From NCBI GenBank assembly GCA_038503075.1, contig JBCAML010000009.1, forward strand, positions 1,364,001 through 1,428,000: 64,000 nt of DNA, written 5' to 3'. Numbering within the stretch: position 1 is the first letter of the stretch; each line of letters starts with the position of its first letter. Below are positions 1-11,973 of this stretch, piece by piece. The stretch is from Gyromitra esculenta (Eukaryota > Ascomycota > Pezizomycetes > Pezizales > Discinaceae). The translations under genes were made by a program, and so were the position numbers. The notes below the pieces were generated by a model that made no database searches, was not told the DNA's origin, and saw only the letters and a program-made list of their open reading frames with translations.

Positions 1-919
1 TCCAGCCTCCTCGATATTATCTTCAGCGTGACAATTTATTCTGGCTGATAAACCATGAATACCCTCGAAAAGTCTCACGGATCTAACCTCGATATAGTAC
101 TTATATTGGCCTTCTAGCTGAATTAACAATCTCAAGAGTCCCGCTTTAGTTAGACCTAAGGGTTTTAAGTAGTTGGTGGACGGAAGATACGACGCCACTA
201 GGTGCTAGGAGGTTCACCGCCCTCATGTAGTGCAGTTTTGTTGGGGTTGCTAGGATAAATGTTTGGTTTATTTCCCCGTATTTCTAGGAGATTTCTCATG
301 CTCGCCTAAATCGCAGCCTCAAGGAACTGCTGGGAGCACGGTTAGAGTTTGAAAATGCGAGGCTTCCAGTGGCTGTAAATCTTGAATAGTTGAAAGTTAA
401 ATATGATGAGTTAAATCTCCTAAATATTCACGACTGAGGGGAGGTCTTGAAAGTGCCTGGAATTCACGATTATAGCTAACCAACTGCATTCAAGGGAGTT
501 CATGTTCCTGTGTTTTCTTTACAGAAGTTGCCATGTGTCGTTGACTCCAAGTGAGAGTAGCAGCTGCCTCGTCACTTATATTGCCCTCCATCCTGCCTGA
601 CCGTCCATTCAAAAACTACATGTATCTGAGGGGTCATTCGTCACGAGATATTCCCCCCCCTTTCCCTCCATTCATCGGCTTCCATTCTGGCTCACCCTCA
701 CATACTTTTTTCGAATTTCTCCACTACCATCCACCGTGCTATCCATCATCTATACCTTGAAACTTCCCCTTCTTGCGGTTCGCGCTCCTCCCACCTCTTC
801 CTACTCACTTCCTACTCACTTCCTACCCCTTCCTACCCCCCCAACTCACTTCTCTTACTCCATTCTTGATCTGTTCAAACTCGGTATCCCCGCTTCAACG
901 CCCTCCCTGAGTTGCAGAT
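1..919. other. intergenic, no gene recognised
   Basis: No convincing coding region is seen. From about 550 to 910 the plus strand is strongly pyrimidine-rich (runs of C and TTCCTACC-type repeats). That is typical of a fungal promoter or 5' leader and would suit the small ORF beginning at 920. Confidence 0.4.
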
Positions 920-1318
920 ATGGTGGAACTGTTTTCAGCGAAGGGAGAGCGCGTGATTTTCACTCGCAGGAAACGAGCCGGGAAGAGCACAGTTATCTTT
1001 CACTGTAGTGCAAGTGGTCACAAAGACAGAATCGCCATCGTCGGTGCCTCCGATGGTGCTCTTCCGAGAGTGAGCGCGTCCCACACTAAGGCTAGACATA
1101 AGTATATGTTCTTTGAATCTTTGAAGACGTATCAAAGAAGCCATGCGTACGTAACACACCAGCGCAATGATATCGTCAGGTTCGATGACCATCTCTATCT
1201 TGTGCGCCTTCCCTTCGTGAGACTCAGGTTTTGGGCTCCGACTAGAGAAGAGGCTGATATTCTCCTCTTTGCCTGTAGGTCTATGAAATTGATTGCTTCC
1301 TCCACACCAGAGATATAG
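920..1318 (+). CDS. hypothetical protein, 132 aa
   Basis: This is an ATG-initiated ORF directly after a pyrimidine-rich leader. The product is basic, with many Arg, Lys and His residues in the first 80 positions, and has no membrane segment or signal peptide. An AGKST string near residue 21 resembles part of a P-loop, but no other nucleotide-binding motif accompanies it, so I give no function. It could be a real orphan gene, an exon of a larger one, or chance. Confidence 0.3.
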   Translation: MVELFSAKGERVIFTRRKRAGKSTVIFHCSASGHKDRIAIVGASDGALPRVSASHTKARHKYMFFESLKTYQRSHAYVTHQRNDIVRFDDHLYLVRLPFVRLRFWAPTREEADILLFACRSMKLIASSTPEI

Positions 1319-2173
1319 CTAACCTTACTTCAGCGGGGATGTATACCCTCCCTAACTATTGAGTGAAAGTTCTGGACAGGAGTTCTTGTCGGATGGGTTT
1401 TAGAATGGGAGTTTGGGTTTCTGCTCTTTCTTAATACCATAACATTTGCTCTTTTTATCGCTGGTTTCTTTTTCTTTTTCCTTTACATATTTCTTATTTG
1501 GAGCAAGGGCTTCTATAATTTATCGTATCCGTATGTATCGTAGGTGTTGGATCTGCATACATGAATCAGCTCGAACTGAGACGCGAATTATAAAAAGAAA
1601 AAAGGGTTCGCGAAAATTGGTATTTATTGCAAATATATTTTAGGCAAACCTCACATATTTTCCCCACATGTTCTTTCATGATATCTTTGGCTCTTTTTGC
1701 AGACATGCGAAGCGATTTATGCCATGTTATTTCGAAGAGTTTTATTTGAGATTCATATGCGAGCTCAGGACTGTTCCATGGACCAGATATAAACTTTTGA
1801 TCTCTGAAATATATACTATAAAGAGTTCACGTGTGACTTATGTCGGCCAGCGAATCGTACGTAAACTATTCCTACGCAACGTAAAACATCGATATAAACT
1901 ACAGGTTTGAAGTATCTGAAAGAGTAGCTGTCCAAAAAAAAAGTAGTTTCTATTGGTCTGGCGTTGGACATATGTGATCGGTAGTCTGCTATCAATAAGC
2001 ATATAAAAAAGAACTGTACTAAGTAACAAAATTCAAATGTACTTTAACATGCACTGAGAAGCTTTTAGTATTAATGTCTATGGCTTTTGATATTGATGTC
2101 TATGATCTAATGTTCGTATATACCTCATTTACACCATCCGAAGCTTCTAGCTGGTCTTATATTTATCTATCCG
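1319..2173. other. AT-rich intergenic stretch
   Basis: I see only short open frames without recognisable motifs. It lies downstream of the minus-strand TACO1-like gene and probably holds its 3' UTR and terminator. Confidence 0.4.
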
Positions 2174-3228
2174 TTAGTGAAAGCGCCCTGATACTGGGAA
2201 TAAGTAGAGCATACCGATGAGTTTTGTCAAATGTTCTTCCTCTTTGCTGCCCTCCGCTATTTCTACTAATGTGTCCTCATTCGGGACCCAGGCAATGACA
2301 GTATTCACAACCTGTACCTCTGGTAATCGAGCTTTCAATTCTTCCGCTACAGCAGAGGTCTTACTCGGGTCCGTAGTGATTTCAACACCTTTTCCGTCCT
2401 CATCCTCAAACTCCTCTACATCTTCCGCGCCATCTATTTCCAAGCTCGACTCGAGAATGGTATCGAAATTCGTGTTACCAGGCGAGATGCGAATTAGTCC
2501 CCTTTTCGTGAAGAGATACGAAGTGGGCGTGGTAGTGGCACCGCACTTGGTGATGATAGACTTCGTTTCCTGAAGCGTACGTAGCTTATTGTCTGTAACG
2601 CATTCACTATACCGGTTGCCCCGTTAGCATCCCAGACGCTTGGCTAATATATTAAAGTAGGCTATTGTGCAACTTACATTACCAATGCCACTGAACCAGG
2701 TCCTAAACATTCCATTATGAGTGTTTCCAGTGCTACGCCTGCCGGAGAGATGCCTTGACCGCGCTTGACCGCGCCCTCTATCCGTTCCTTCGGCATTCCA
2801 ACTACGGATCAATCTTCTCGTTAGTTTTTGTAGAGAAGTTCGATAAGCTCGATTAGGCGACGCAGGGGAATCTCACACCCTTCTTTGCCGCTGCGATTGC
2901 CGCCGTTAAACGTAGATTTCCCTCAACCCCGCCAGCTAAAAACGTGTTAATCAAAATCCGCCCCAAAACAGGAAGGCACCTTAGGGAGAAGTGAGGTACT
3001 TTTTGACGCCATACTGATCTCCTGAGAAAGTTTTGAGAAGGCAGAACCCCTTTTCGCATCATTGGCGCCTTTGTCATGCCGAATCTTGCTCCATCTATTG
3101 TGGCCTGATTGCGAGGAGCTCGATGTAGAGAAAAAGCATGGGTAGAGGCGAGTGCTTAATTGTGATGTTCGCGAGGAATTTGCGCATTTGAGAGATTGAC
3201 GAAGGAGAGCAATAGATTGGGACCGCAT
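2174..3228 (-). CDS. YebC/TACO1-family mitochondrial translational activator
   Basis: The gene has four exons. The first (from 3228) encodes a Ser/Arg-rich presequence followed by the YebC hallmark [27 protein letters not shown]...TTTTAG intron at about 2937-3000 joins it to [18 protein letters not shown], the conserved N-P-R-L-x-x-A-I-x-x-A-K block. A third exon begins near [13 protein letters not shown] (about 2790), and a fourth with [15 protein letters not shown] runs through an acidic stretch to the stop. The family binds mitochondrial ribosomes and supports synthesis of mitochondrially encoded proteins (human TACO1, yeast Dpc29). The Arg-rich N-terminus fits matrix import. The full length of roughly 290 residues matches the family. 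It shares a 256-bp divergent promoter with the HEATR5-like gene. The family call is firm; exact splice sites are inferred by eye. Confidence 0.9.
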
Positions 3229-3484
3229 TTTGGGTGATATTAATTGATTGGGGCGGCATGTAAAACTGTCAATGATTTTTTGAGATAAACCGCATCATGG
3301 TTGTAGGAGCCGCAGTGAGAAATTACCCGGTCTAGTGAAATGTGTGCCAAGCCCGATATTGTGTGCTTCCAACCAACTGTCGACTTGGTGGGTGCAACCC
3401 CTAAAGAGCCACCGTCGAAAGCGACACCCTCCCCGACAGCATCAATAATCTCGCAAAAAGCTGACCAGGGCATCAAAATTCACT
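3229..3484. promoter_or_regulatory. divergent promoter region
   Basis: These 256 bp separate the start codons of the minus-strand YebC/TACO1-like gene and the plus-strand HEATR5-like gene, so they must carry both promoters. No clear TATA box stands out. Confidence 0.5.
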
Positions 3485-6400
3485 ATGGCTGAAGACGCCT
3501 CTGCTGCTGTCGAGGCTGTTCAGCTCGATATGACCAAACTGCGAGCAATCACCGAAGAGCCCCAACAGCAGCTCTACGTCATGTCCTTCCTCAATAATCT
3601 CGAGAAGTTGGTGGATCAACTGGATGAGGATGGAGCTTCGGCATACCAGCTATATGTTAAAAAGGAGCTGTTTAAAGTTATTGCGTTGTCTACTCCAGCA
3701 CCTACGAGGCTCGTGAGGAATCAGGCTGGACGCTGCTTCGTTGGGATCTTCGAAAAGGGAGATAGGAAGCTATTGTACGACACTATCAACGAGTTAGTAG
3801 GGATTGTGAATACGGGGAAGTCGGATAAGGATCTGAAGATACGCCAGTGAGTTTTAACTGAGAGCTCTAGGGAGGGAGAGGTTTAGGTAGAAGGATAGAG
3901 CTGACCGGGGGTGTAGTGCGGCTGTACATTGCCTCGGAGAAGTCTACAGAGCAGCTGGGGATAGCGTACGTGTCTCTCAGTTATCCCATCTTGGCGAATT
4001 AATAGCAGGTTGGCATCTTCATTGACGGGAGTGCTGACATAGTTGAATACAGGCTATGTCATTATCTACCATGACTTGTACCTCTTTGATTAGACTCCTC
4101 AAAGGTGCCCAAAATGTTTGTTCGAGTTTCGTTGATGATTATTTGTTATGATCGGACTGACAGCTACTAGCATTGTGGGCTGAGAAGTTCGATCTTCAGA
4201 GCTTTGGGGAAAATCGCCAGAATGATTGGAGGTATGACGGACGAATCCGTGGCTCGAGAAGTATGGAAACAGGCGAGAAATGTTGCTACTAGTGATAAGT
4301 CAGCTGTGGTTCAAACAAGCGCATTACAGGTGGGAAGAATAAAGAGTGAAGGTCTCTATGGGAGTAGCTAAAAAGCTAACTTAAGCACCAATAGTGTCTC
4401 GAGGAGTTGTTACAAGCAACTCAATTCTTTAGTAGTCACCAAGAATTCGAAAAATTGATGTCTTCGGTTATGAAGGCTTTTGATTCTTCTTCAGCACCGA
4501 TACGGAAGGCAGCCGCATCTTGTTTAGCAGCAGCTCTCGTACAAGCATATTCGACCGAAGCTCCCGAATTGAAGATGACAAAGAAGCCTAAGAAGAACAA
4601 GAGACAATCAATGGCTATTACTGACGAAGATGGTGTGGGCATTGAAAGACCCGGATCTCCAGGCCCAAGCGGAAAAAAGGCCGTTGTTAGGATGACATTA
4701 ACATTGGATGAAATATTACGACAGCTATCTTCGCATTACACAAAACCATCTACATCTGCTAAAGTTCGAGCCGGAATCGCACAGTGTTACTCCGAGGTCT
4801 TTACTAGGCTGGGATCAGTGATCGTTGAGAATAACTATAGTGCCATAGCTACTCATTTACTTACTGAGATCCAATCGAACCAGGTAATAATTATGAATAG
4901 GTTCCGCCTTCTAACCACACGAAAGTATGTGAGGATACTACTGGAAGATGTAATAGGTCAGGGCTTGCTCGGGGAAACCGGACAGCTGAACGCCGTGAAG
5001 ACTCTTGTCAACGATATTATCAAAAATTACCCCCAAGTCATCAAAGAAAAAGCCGAGCCTAGCAAATATGCGTTGACAGGAGCCTTACATGCATTATCGT
5101 CTCTCATCAAATCGCTAGGAGCTGCTGTGACCAGCGCTCAGGACTCGCTTCGAGATGGCCTACTTCAGGTTTTGCAGCATCCGAGTTATACTGTTCAAGT
5201 GGCGACCAGTTGGTGTCTACGAGTGTTCGTCATTGCGGCCCCAGCACAACTTCTACCGATTATTACAATTTGCATGAACAATGTAAATCGTGAGCTCACA
5301 CAGATGACCGCAAGGCGGCCTACTACGACAGAGGCGCTCCGAAGATGTGTAGGATATGCCAATGGTCTTGCAGCAGCTATCAGCACGGCACCTTTGCAGC
5401 CTCTATACGCCTCAGTGGATGTTACTTCAAGAATATTAACCCTTGCAACATCATTGCTAAAATCTAGTGGGGACTATGATCTTCGGATCTCGAGCACTCA
5501 GATTCAAGTGGCTTGGATCTTGATTGGTGGGCTGATGGCTTTGGGGCCAAACTTTGTCAAAATACATCTCTCACAGTTACTCTTGCTCTGGAAAAACGCT
5601 CTCCCTAAGCCTCTAGCAAAAGATTCGAACATGGAGCGGTCATTGTTGGAACTTTCTTTCCTCGCTCACGTCCGGGAGTGTGCTCTCGGTTCAATCTTGT
5701 CGTTCCTCGAATTCAACTCCAGACTCTTGACTACTGATGTCTCGAAACGTATTACAGCCATGCTTCAAAACTCGACACTATTTCTTAATACGCTTCCCAG
5801 CAAGAAATCTACAGACGATGTCTCTCAACGTCTGTCTCCATCGCTACAATTACTCGACTTCGACCTCATGGTTCGTCGGCGAGTTCTTCAATGTTATGTA
5901 AAGCTCGTGAAACTTTCTCACGGAGAAGCTCTGCAAGCGAATTTGCTCACCATTGCAGTGAGCTTATTTGCGGATCCCGATAAATACACGCCGTCGTCCC
6001 TTAGCACGGCTATTGCCTCCAGTGCTGGGACCTTTGAGTCCTTGTGGGAGATTGGGGATAACTATGCATATGGTGTGTGTGGGTTTGTAAATGGGTTTGA
6101 TGTGGATTCGTTTTCATTTGAGGCACATGGTAGTAGACCAACTATTGCGCATTGGATGACGAGGGATAGTCCGGAGGCAAGGATAAACGCAACGGTTAGT
6201 TATTTTCATTCACTCTGTCTGTAATTTATTAGGATATGGGTAGTTGATTTTTTTTCGTTTGGACAAATAAAGTTATATACACCTATTATTGGATCCATTG
6301 AGCACGATTCTGTTTCTCTGTACGTCACAAATAGTTCGAGCAACATGGATGAACCCAATCCGGCCCCACCAGCTACAGCTGTTGTAACATCGGCAATTGA

Positions 6401-9400
6401 TCTATTTACTATCCTTCTTCCAATCCAGCCACCGAAGGTTCAAGAGAGTATCTTGGAACAGATTGCTACCTTTTTGGCGTCGAACAGCCTCCAACGAGAT
6501 CCTGGTAGAAAAGCTGCAATGATCGTGAATGTTGCGGTTGCGTTGCTAGGAACATTGAAGGCCACTATTGGAGATAGTTTGCCTTCGGCTAGTTTAGGCA
6601 CTCCGAGTGTTTTGAAAATTATCCAGGAACTTCTGCAGGTGTGTTAAATGAATTGATGTGTTAGAGGGCTTTTGTGTAATACTGATAGATTTAAGGGTTT
6701 TATTATCCATCCCGACCCATTTGTGCGAAACGTGGCGTATGAAGCCTTAGGCCGCTTGTGCAGCATCGGTGGCAACTCCTTCACTGGTAATATGATCCAA
6801 TGGCTTGTCGATACAATTGTCAGCAATCGAGAACCGAATGCCAGAGCTGGCTGTGCTGTGGCTCTAGGCTGCATACATTCCTATGTTGGGGGCATGGCAG
6901 CAGGATTCCACCTCAAAACCATAATCGGGATATTAATGTCTCTAAGCAATGACCCTCACCCGACAGTACACTTTTGGGCCTTGGATGGGCTGGCTAGAAC
7001 GATTGATTCTGCTGGTCTTACATTTTCGGGATATGTCACCAGTACTCTAGGCATGCTTTCTCAGCTGTACGTAGCGGAGACTCATAATGATGAGGTTTCA
7101 ACCGTGGCTACATCAAATCTAGAGCTAGAACTTCCGACGTTGAGTATTATTGTTCGATGCATCGATTCGCTGATCGGCGTCCTTGGTCCCGATTTACAGG
7201 ACATGACCAAGGCGCGAGAATTGATTTTGACCATGGTTGGACAATTTTTGAAGGAGTCAGATTATACTGCCCAACTAGAGGCCCTGAGATGTCTAGAGCA
7301 TCTATCGCTTTTTGCAGCAAGTCATGTGGACATGGGGGGTTATGTCAAACGGCTGCAAAAGGAACTGGGGTCACCTTATGGGGAACTGAAGGATGTTGCT
7401 GTGGATGGGTTGTACCAACTCATGAAAAGTGATGCGGAAAGAATTATCAATGCTGCAAATCCAGGTCTAGAAGAGCAGTTGTGGATCGCGTTGGATGCTA
7501 ATCCTGATCACGAAGGGATTAGGAATATCGTAAGGAACTGGTTGAGTCAGACTGGAATTGATGACGCGGGCAAATGGGTAGATAAATGCCAAATGGTTAT
7601 GACGAAAACCGTAGAGCGTCGGGGCGGAAGGCAACAGGAGGAAAAATCGGTAGCTGCCGCAGTACCTACGGATTTAAACGATGATGAAGTCGCATCTTTT
7701 GCTGCCGCGGGAGGTGCACCCGGGGAGAAAGAAGGTTCGCAACCAAGTGGACAGGAGCCGTTAAGATGGCAGGTTAGAACATTCGCGATGAACTGTCTCT
7801 GGGAGTTATTGGCAATGTCAGCAAAGGAAATGCAAGCAAATTCAGAGCACCCGGTCGAAGACAAGTTAGTAGTAAAAATCGCAGACATCATTCGGATGGC
7901 ATTTTCGGCGAGTACGGCCAACGTGGTGCAATTGAGGCTAGGGGGGTTAAAAATCATCGATCAGGTTTTGAAGATGTTCGGTCATACACCGGATCCTGAC
8001 TTCCCTGAGGCGACGTTGCTGGAGCAGTATCAAGCGCAGATTGGGTCTGCACTCACACCGGCATTTGCGACAGACTCAAGCCCAGAGTTAGCGAGTGAAG
8101 CAGTAAACGTTTGCGCAGGATTTATCGCAACCGGGATTGTGAAGGATGTCGACAGGATGGGGAGGATATTGAGGCTTCTTACATCAGCCTTAGACAACTT
8201 CTCTAGTAAGTCATGTGGCAAAGTGTCCGCAGTAGTTCTTAGAGCATGAACTGATTTCAATAGGTGAATCTGAGATTGCCTCTATTGGTGACTTGAAGGG
8301 ACTTAGTTCCAACGCTCAGGTTATGGTCAAAATGGCAGTGCTTAGAGGCTGGGCCGAGCTGCAGGTTGCCAGTAAAGAACAAGGCTATCTCGTTGATGTC
8401 GTCAAACCACACATTGCCACTTTGGCGCCCTTGTGGCTTTCTTCTTTGCGTGAATTTGCGAGGCTGCGATTTGAGCCCGACATTTCGACCAATGCAGCAG
8501 GGGCCACATCTTTAGGGGGATCAATTGATACAATTTATTCGGCACTGAACCGGGAAACTTTATTGCGGGTAAGTAAATATATTACTGCTTTTTAGCTATT
8601 CGCCTTTTTAATACTAATCTCGATGCGAATTAACAGTTTTACCAAGAATCCTGGTTGAGTCTGGTCGATGCAATCGCCAGTTTAATTGAACAGGACAGTC
8701 AATTCGTGTTTGACGCATTAGATGGTAAAGCTTCTTCAACTGGGGAAGTTAACGGAAATGGCGTAGGCCATGATATCAATTACCGGGACGAGCCTGTGGC
8801 GTTCTTTTTTGTGCTGTTCGGCATTGCCTTTGAAGCGCTTGTGGGGCGTCCAGGTGGAGTCGACAGTCTGGCCACTAAAGAGCAGACTCTTGAGATTTTG
8901 CTAGCGCTGAAGAAAATTCTACACCCATCGGTTTGTGGCCACGCAATTTACCAGGGTGTAATATTTTCGGAAGCAATGGATCTTCTGGATAGGTTGGTCC
9001 TCACGGAAGGCTTGGCGGTTCAATCGGCAATCGTCGATATTGCCAGAAGTTTGTGCGTCGCGCATCCTACTGCCAGGTCTAACTCTGGATCACAACCGGA
9101 GAACCTTACGGAAGACATTGATCAACTTTTTGAGTTGACGAGGCTAATTGTTTTAGTCTTGGCTGGATTGCTACCGAATCTAGTGGATCCGAAAACGCTA
9201 GGTATGTTTCGCCGAAATTCATTGAAAATAAGAGTTGCTCACATTTTTACCTGGGTATTATAGTTCGACATCAGCTTTCGGAGGAAGCAGTAAATTTGGT
9301 CAAGGTTTCTCTTGATGCTTTGGTTGATGCCGCAGAGGTTTTCCCTGCAGTAATTAGAATGGACCTCTACGCGTCAATCCTTCATATCTTCACGAGTATG

Positions 9401-10355
9401 GTCCCTTGGCCTACCATGTTTGTGGGGAATGAGCTAATTTTTTTCTTAAGCTATTTTTGCCACGGGTGTCTGCCAGTCAGAAGTTGTCCCTCGCTCCTTA
9501 CCGATATTTAAACGATTCATTCATATTATCACAAAGACTGGAGGCGGGAATGATGGCGAGCTTGTCGTGATGCAGGTCCGAAGTTGTTTGAGCACCATCT
9601 CAAGAGTCCTAGAAAATGCAAAGTATAACATATATTCCAATCTATGTGCCTTTTTAAATACTAACTTCTTAAAAGGATAAGAGGAGAAGCTGCATTGCCT
9701 TGCATTAAGAATTGCTTGATGGCTTCAACGATCGTTATTACTGCCGGAGTAAACGTGTTACCTCCGAGCGATGATCAAGTGCCTAGGCTCTGTGATAGTA
9801 TTCTAGAGTCATTATCAGACTCAACTGTAAGTCTCAATCCTCCCAGTATTTTGTGTGGTTTACATATAACTAATTACGACTATCCCCTAGACTATGAAAA
9901 TGGCCGTTCAGTGCTGCCGCTCGATCTTGATGGTCACCCCTAAAACCGCGTGCGACCAGGAGATCGTGCGTTACATAGTTCCTCGACTAGTCACTTTTGC
10001 TACTACTATCAACGAAGATCCAGAAAATGCGAAAGGACTCGTCTGCCATATTTTGACATCCTTTGTATCCACTCTCTTCGGCGACCAAATCCAAATTGCC
10101 ATGGCTATTTTCATACCTACACTCCTCTCCCGAGCAGCTTCAAACCCACATTCATACCACGAAACCGCGGCCCGGTTGCTTGAGCTGGTTGCACTCAACC
10201 AGGTAGCGTTTAGGAATATCGTGGCGAACCTTAATCCCTCACAGCGCATTTTCATGGAAGAGATTCTACGATCAAACGCTAGGATGGCGGAGGGAGCTGC
10301 CAGAAAAGAATCAAATGCCCCAACCATTGCGTTGAAGATGAATTTTGGAGCATGA
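3485..10355 (+). CDS. HEATR5/Laa1-family HEAT-repeat protein (AP-1 trafficking cofactor)
   Basis: This very long, intron-rich gene has about twelve exons: approximately 3485-3846, 3917-3965, 4171-4329, 4395-6194, about 6333-6640, 6689-8205, 8264-8568, 8637-9201, 9264-9395, 9451-9622, 9676-9826 and 9891-10355. Most junctions have GTRAGT/AG signals; those near 6194-6335 and 6640-6689 are not fully resolved. The product of about 1,950 residues is close to the roughly 2,000 of human HEATR5B and yeast Laa1. It is almost entirely alpha-helical HEAT-like repeats, with helix pairs such as IRKAAASCLAAAL and VRNVAYEALGRLCSIGG. It lacks membrane segments and has a low-complexity charged linker around 7600-7760. 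Family members bind the AP-1 clathrin adaptor and act in Golgi/endosome transport. Assignment rests on architecture, length and repeat style. Confidence 0.8.
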
Positions 10356-10792
10356 GTAAAGTTGATGACACTGATTGTATTGTTCTACAAGAGACTTCTG
10401 TACATATAGACAGCTGGTCGTAATTATTTTAGAAGTATTTCTGATATCCACTGTGTTCTTTTTATTTTCCAAGGAGGTAGACGTCCTGAATTCGATTTCT
10501 AGAAATTTGTTGGAGAAGCTTCCTAATACGGGGTGCCTCCACGGGTGTGGCTTCGGAGTCGGAAATGATTGAGAGACAGGTACCCGAGCACACGGGTACT
10601 CGGGCACCCAAAGAGCTATTTAGATAGGGGCCGTATGCCCACCTCAAGCAAGCTAAGCAATACAAGCAATCGAGTCCTCTATTCCTCCCTACGCACCCCA
10701 ATATCACAACAAAATTAGTCTCAACAAACCCGAGTGATAATCGATGAATATTTTGAATTATCAATTTCCAATGCGACAACAAATATGTAGTT
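10356..10792. other. intergenic, 3' UTR of HEATR5-like gene
   Basis: Only short overlapping frames occur, with no motif and no consistent start. A short direct repeat of a CACGGGT/CCCGAGCAC theme is seen around 10540-10605. No gene is supported. Confidence 0.35.
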
Positions 10793-10905
10793 GGAAGGAT
10801 GACCGAGTGGTTAAGGTGTGTGACTCAAGCAATTCTGCTTTCTTGCTTATAAAGCGAGGTTTCTCATGGGCCTAGCCCGCGGGGGTTCGAATCCCCCTCC
10901 TTTCA
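10793..10905 (+). tRNA. tRNA-Leu (CAA) with intron
   Basis: The 7-bp acceptor stem GGAAGGA/TCCTTTC (one G-T pair) and discriminator A at 10905 bracket a type II tRNA. The D-arm is ACCGAGTGGTTAAGGT. The anticodon-loop segment CTCAAG gives anticodon CAA. There is an intron of about 30 nt after the base 3' of the anticodon, a variable-arm stem GGGC-CTA-GCCC, and a perfect T-arm GGGGG-TTCGAAT-CCCCC. Within the intron TTGCTT can pair with AAGCAA around the anticodon, the usual pre-tRNA fold. The anticodon stem has one mismatch. Introns are common in fungal tRNA-Leu(CAA). Confidence 0.85.
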
Positions 10906-10911
10906 TACATA

Positions 10912-10918
10912 TTTTTTT
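10912..10918 (+). terminator. RNA polymerase III T-run terminator
   Basis: A run of seven T residues begins seven bases after the tRNA discriminator base, as expected for Pol III termination. Confidence 0.75.
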
Positions 10919-11973
10919 GCTGCCCAACCAATGCCGTTAGTACATATTAGTGATAATGAACGACCAAGATGGTAGGTCCTATACTTCTCGTTCGAGACTG
11001 TGGCTTCCGAAATTTTGTAGTACTAGTCTACGATATACCGTATTCTCAGGATATTCCCCAAATAGCGGACAAAGATGGATAAAACCACCAGCCCCAGTCA
11101 CTTTCCTCAGCTTCTCATCACCTTCCACAGTGTACGCCCTTCCAAGTCCATCAAATTTTAACACCGCAGCATTCTATCATAGCTTCAGTGAATGCGCATT
11201 GGTAGGAACTAGAAAGGGACTATTGGTCACACCGCCCAAGAGTGATTGAGACTATAGGATGTAAAATTTTCTGCAGTGTCTAAGGCCTTTCTATTTGTGT
11301 CGAAGAAATAGTTTCGTGCTTTAGAAGCGTTGTTTAAATAGAAGCCTAGAATAGAAACACTCGCGAGGATCCACGTGCTTCTTGGCAGGTAATTTCCTCG
11401 AAGCCGATAATCATGTGTTATCACTCGGTCACTTGTTCCCTCATAATGTTGGATTTGTTGTCGTTATTGTTTTTTATTCGTTAGGTACATTCAACCCGGA
11501 GGTTATAGTACTTCATAATGTTGGGTATGTGTATAATATATATAGGCTTCCAAGGTTCGTGTTCTCCGGCGGGATAGCGGTTCGGCAGGAGCTTTAGCTA
11601 CTATGGCTTTCTTGAAGTATATATATAGGGGCTTGATGCCCCGTCTTTGGTTTTCCTTTCTCATATCTTCTTCTACCGCGCTGCGTAGATATACAGATGT
11701 ATTCATTATCTCCAACACATAAGTTCCAATTTCCTAGTGATGTGTAGAAGGTCTTAGTATGTTTTAAACTGGTATCATAATAACCGGACAAATGCATATG
11801 CAAACAACTGATACCTTCCTCTCTTTTCTCATAACTTTCGTAACTCAGTACATTATGAAATTCGCTCAAATAGGAAAAAAAGAAATCTAGTATGGCATAC
11901 TCGCATACTTTAATTCTATAGTTTTGCCCCATAAAGCAGATATCACGTTAACAATCCCCATACTAGCGATCTT
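10919..11973. other. intergenic, no gene supported
   Basis: AT-rich sequence with short open frames on both strands (around 10950-11250 and 11380-11600) but no recognisable motif. It lies between the tRNA and the 3' end of the minus-strand ABC transporter. Confidence 0.35.
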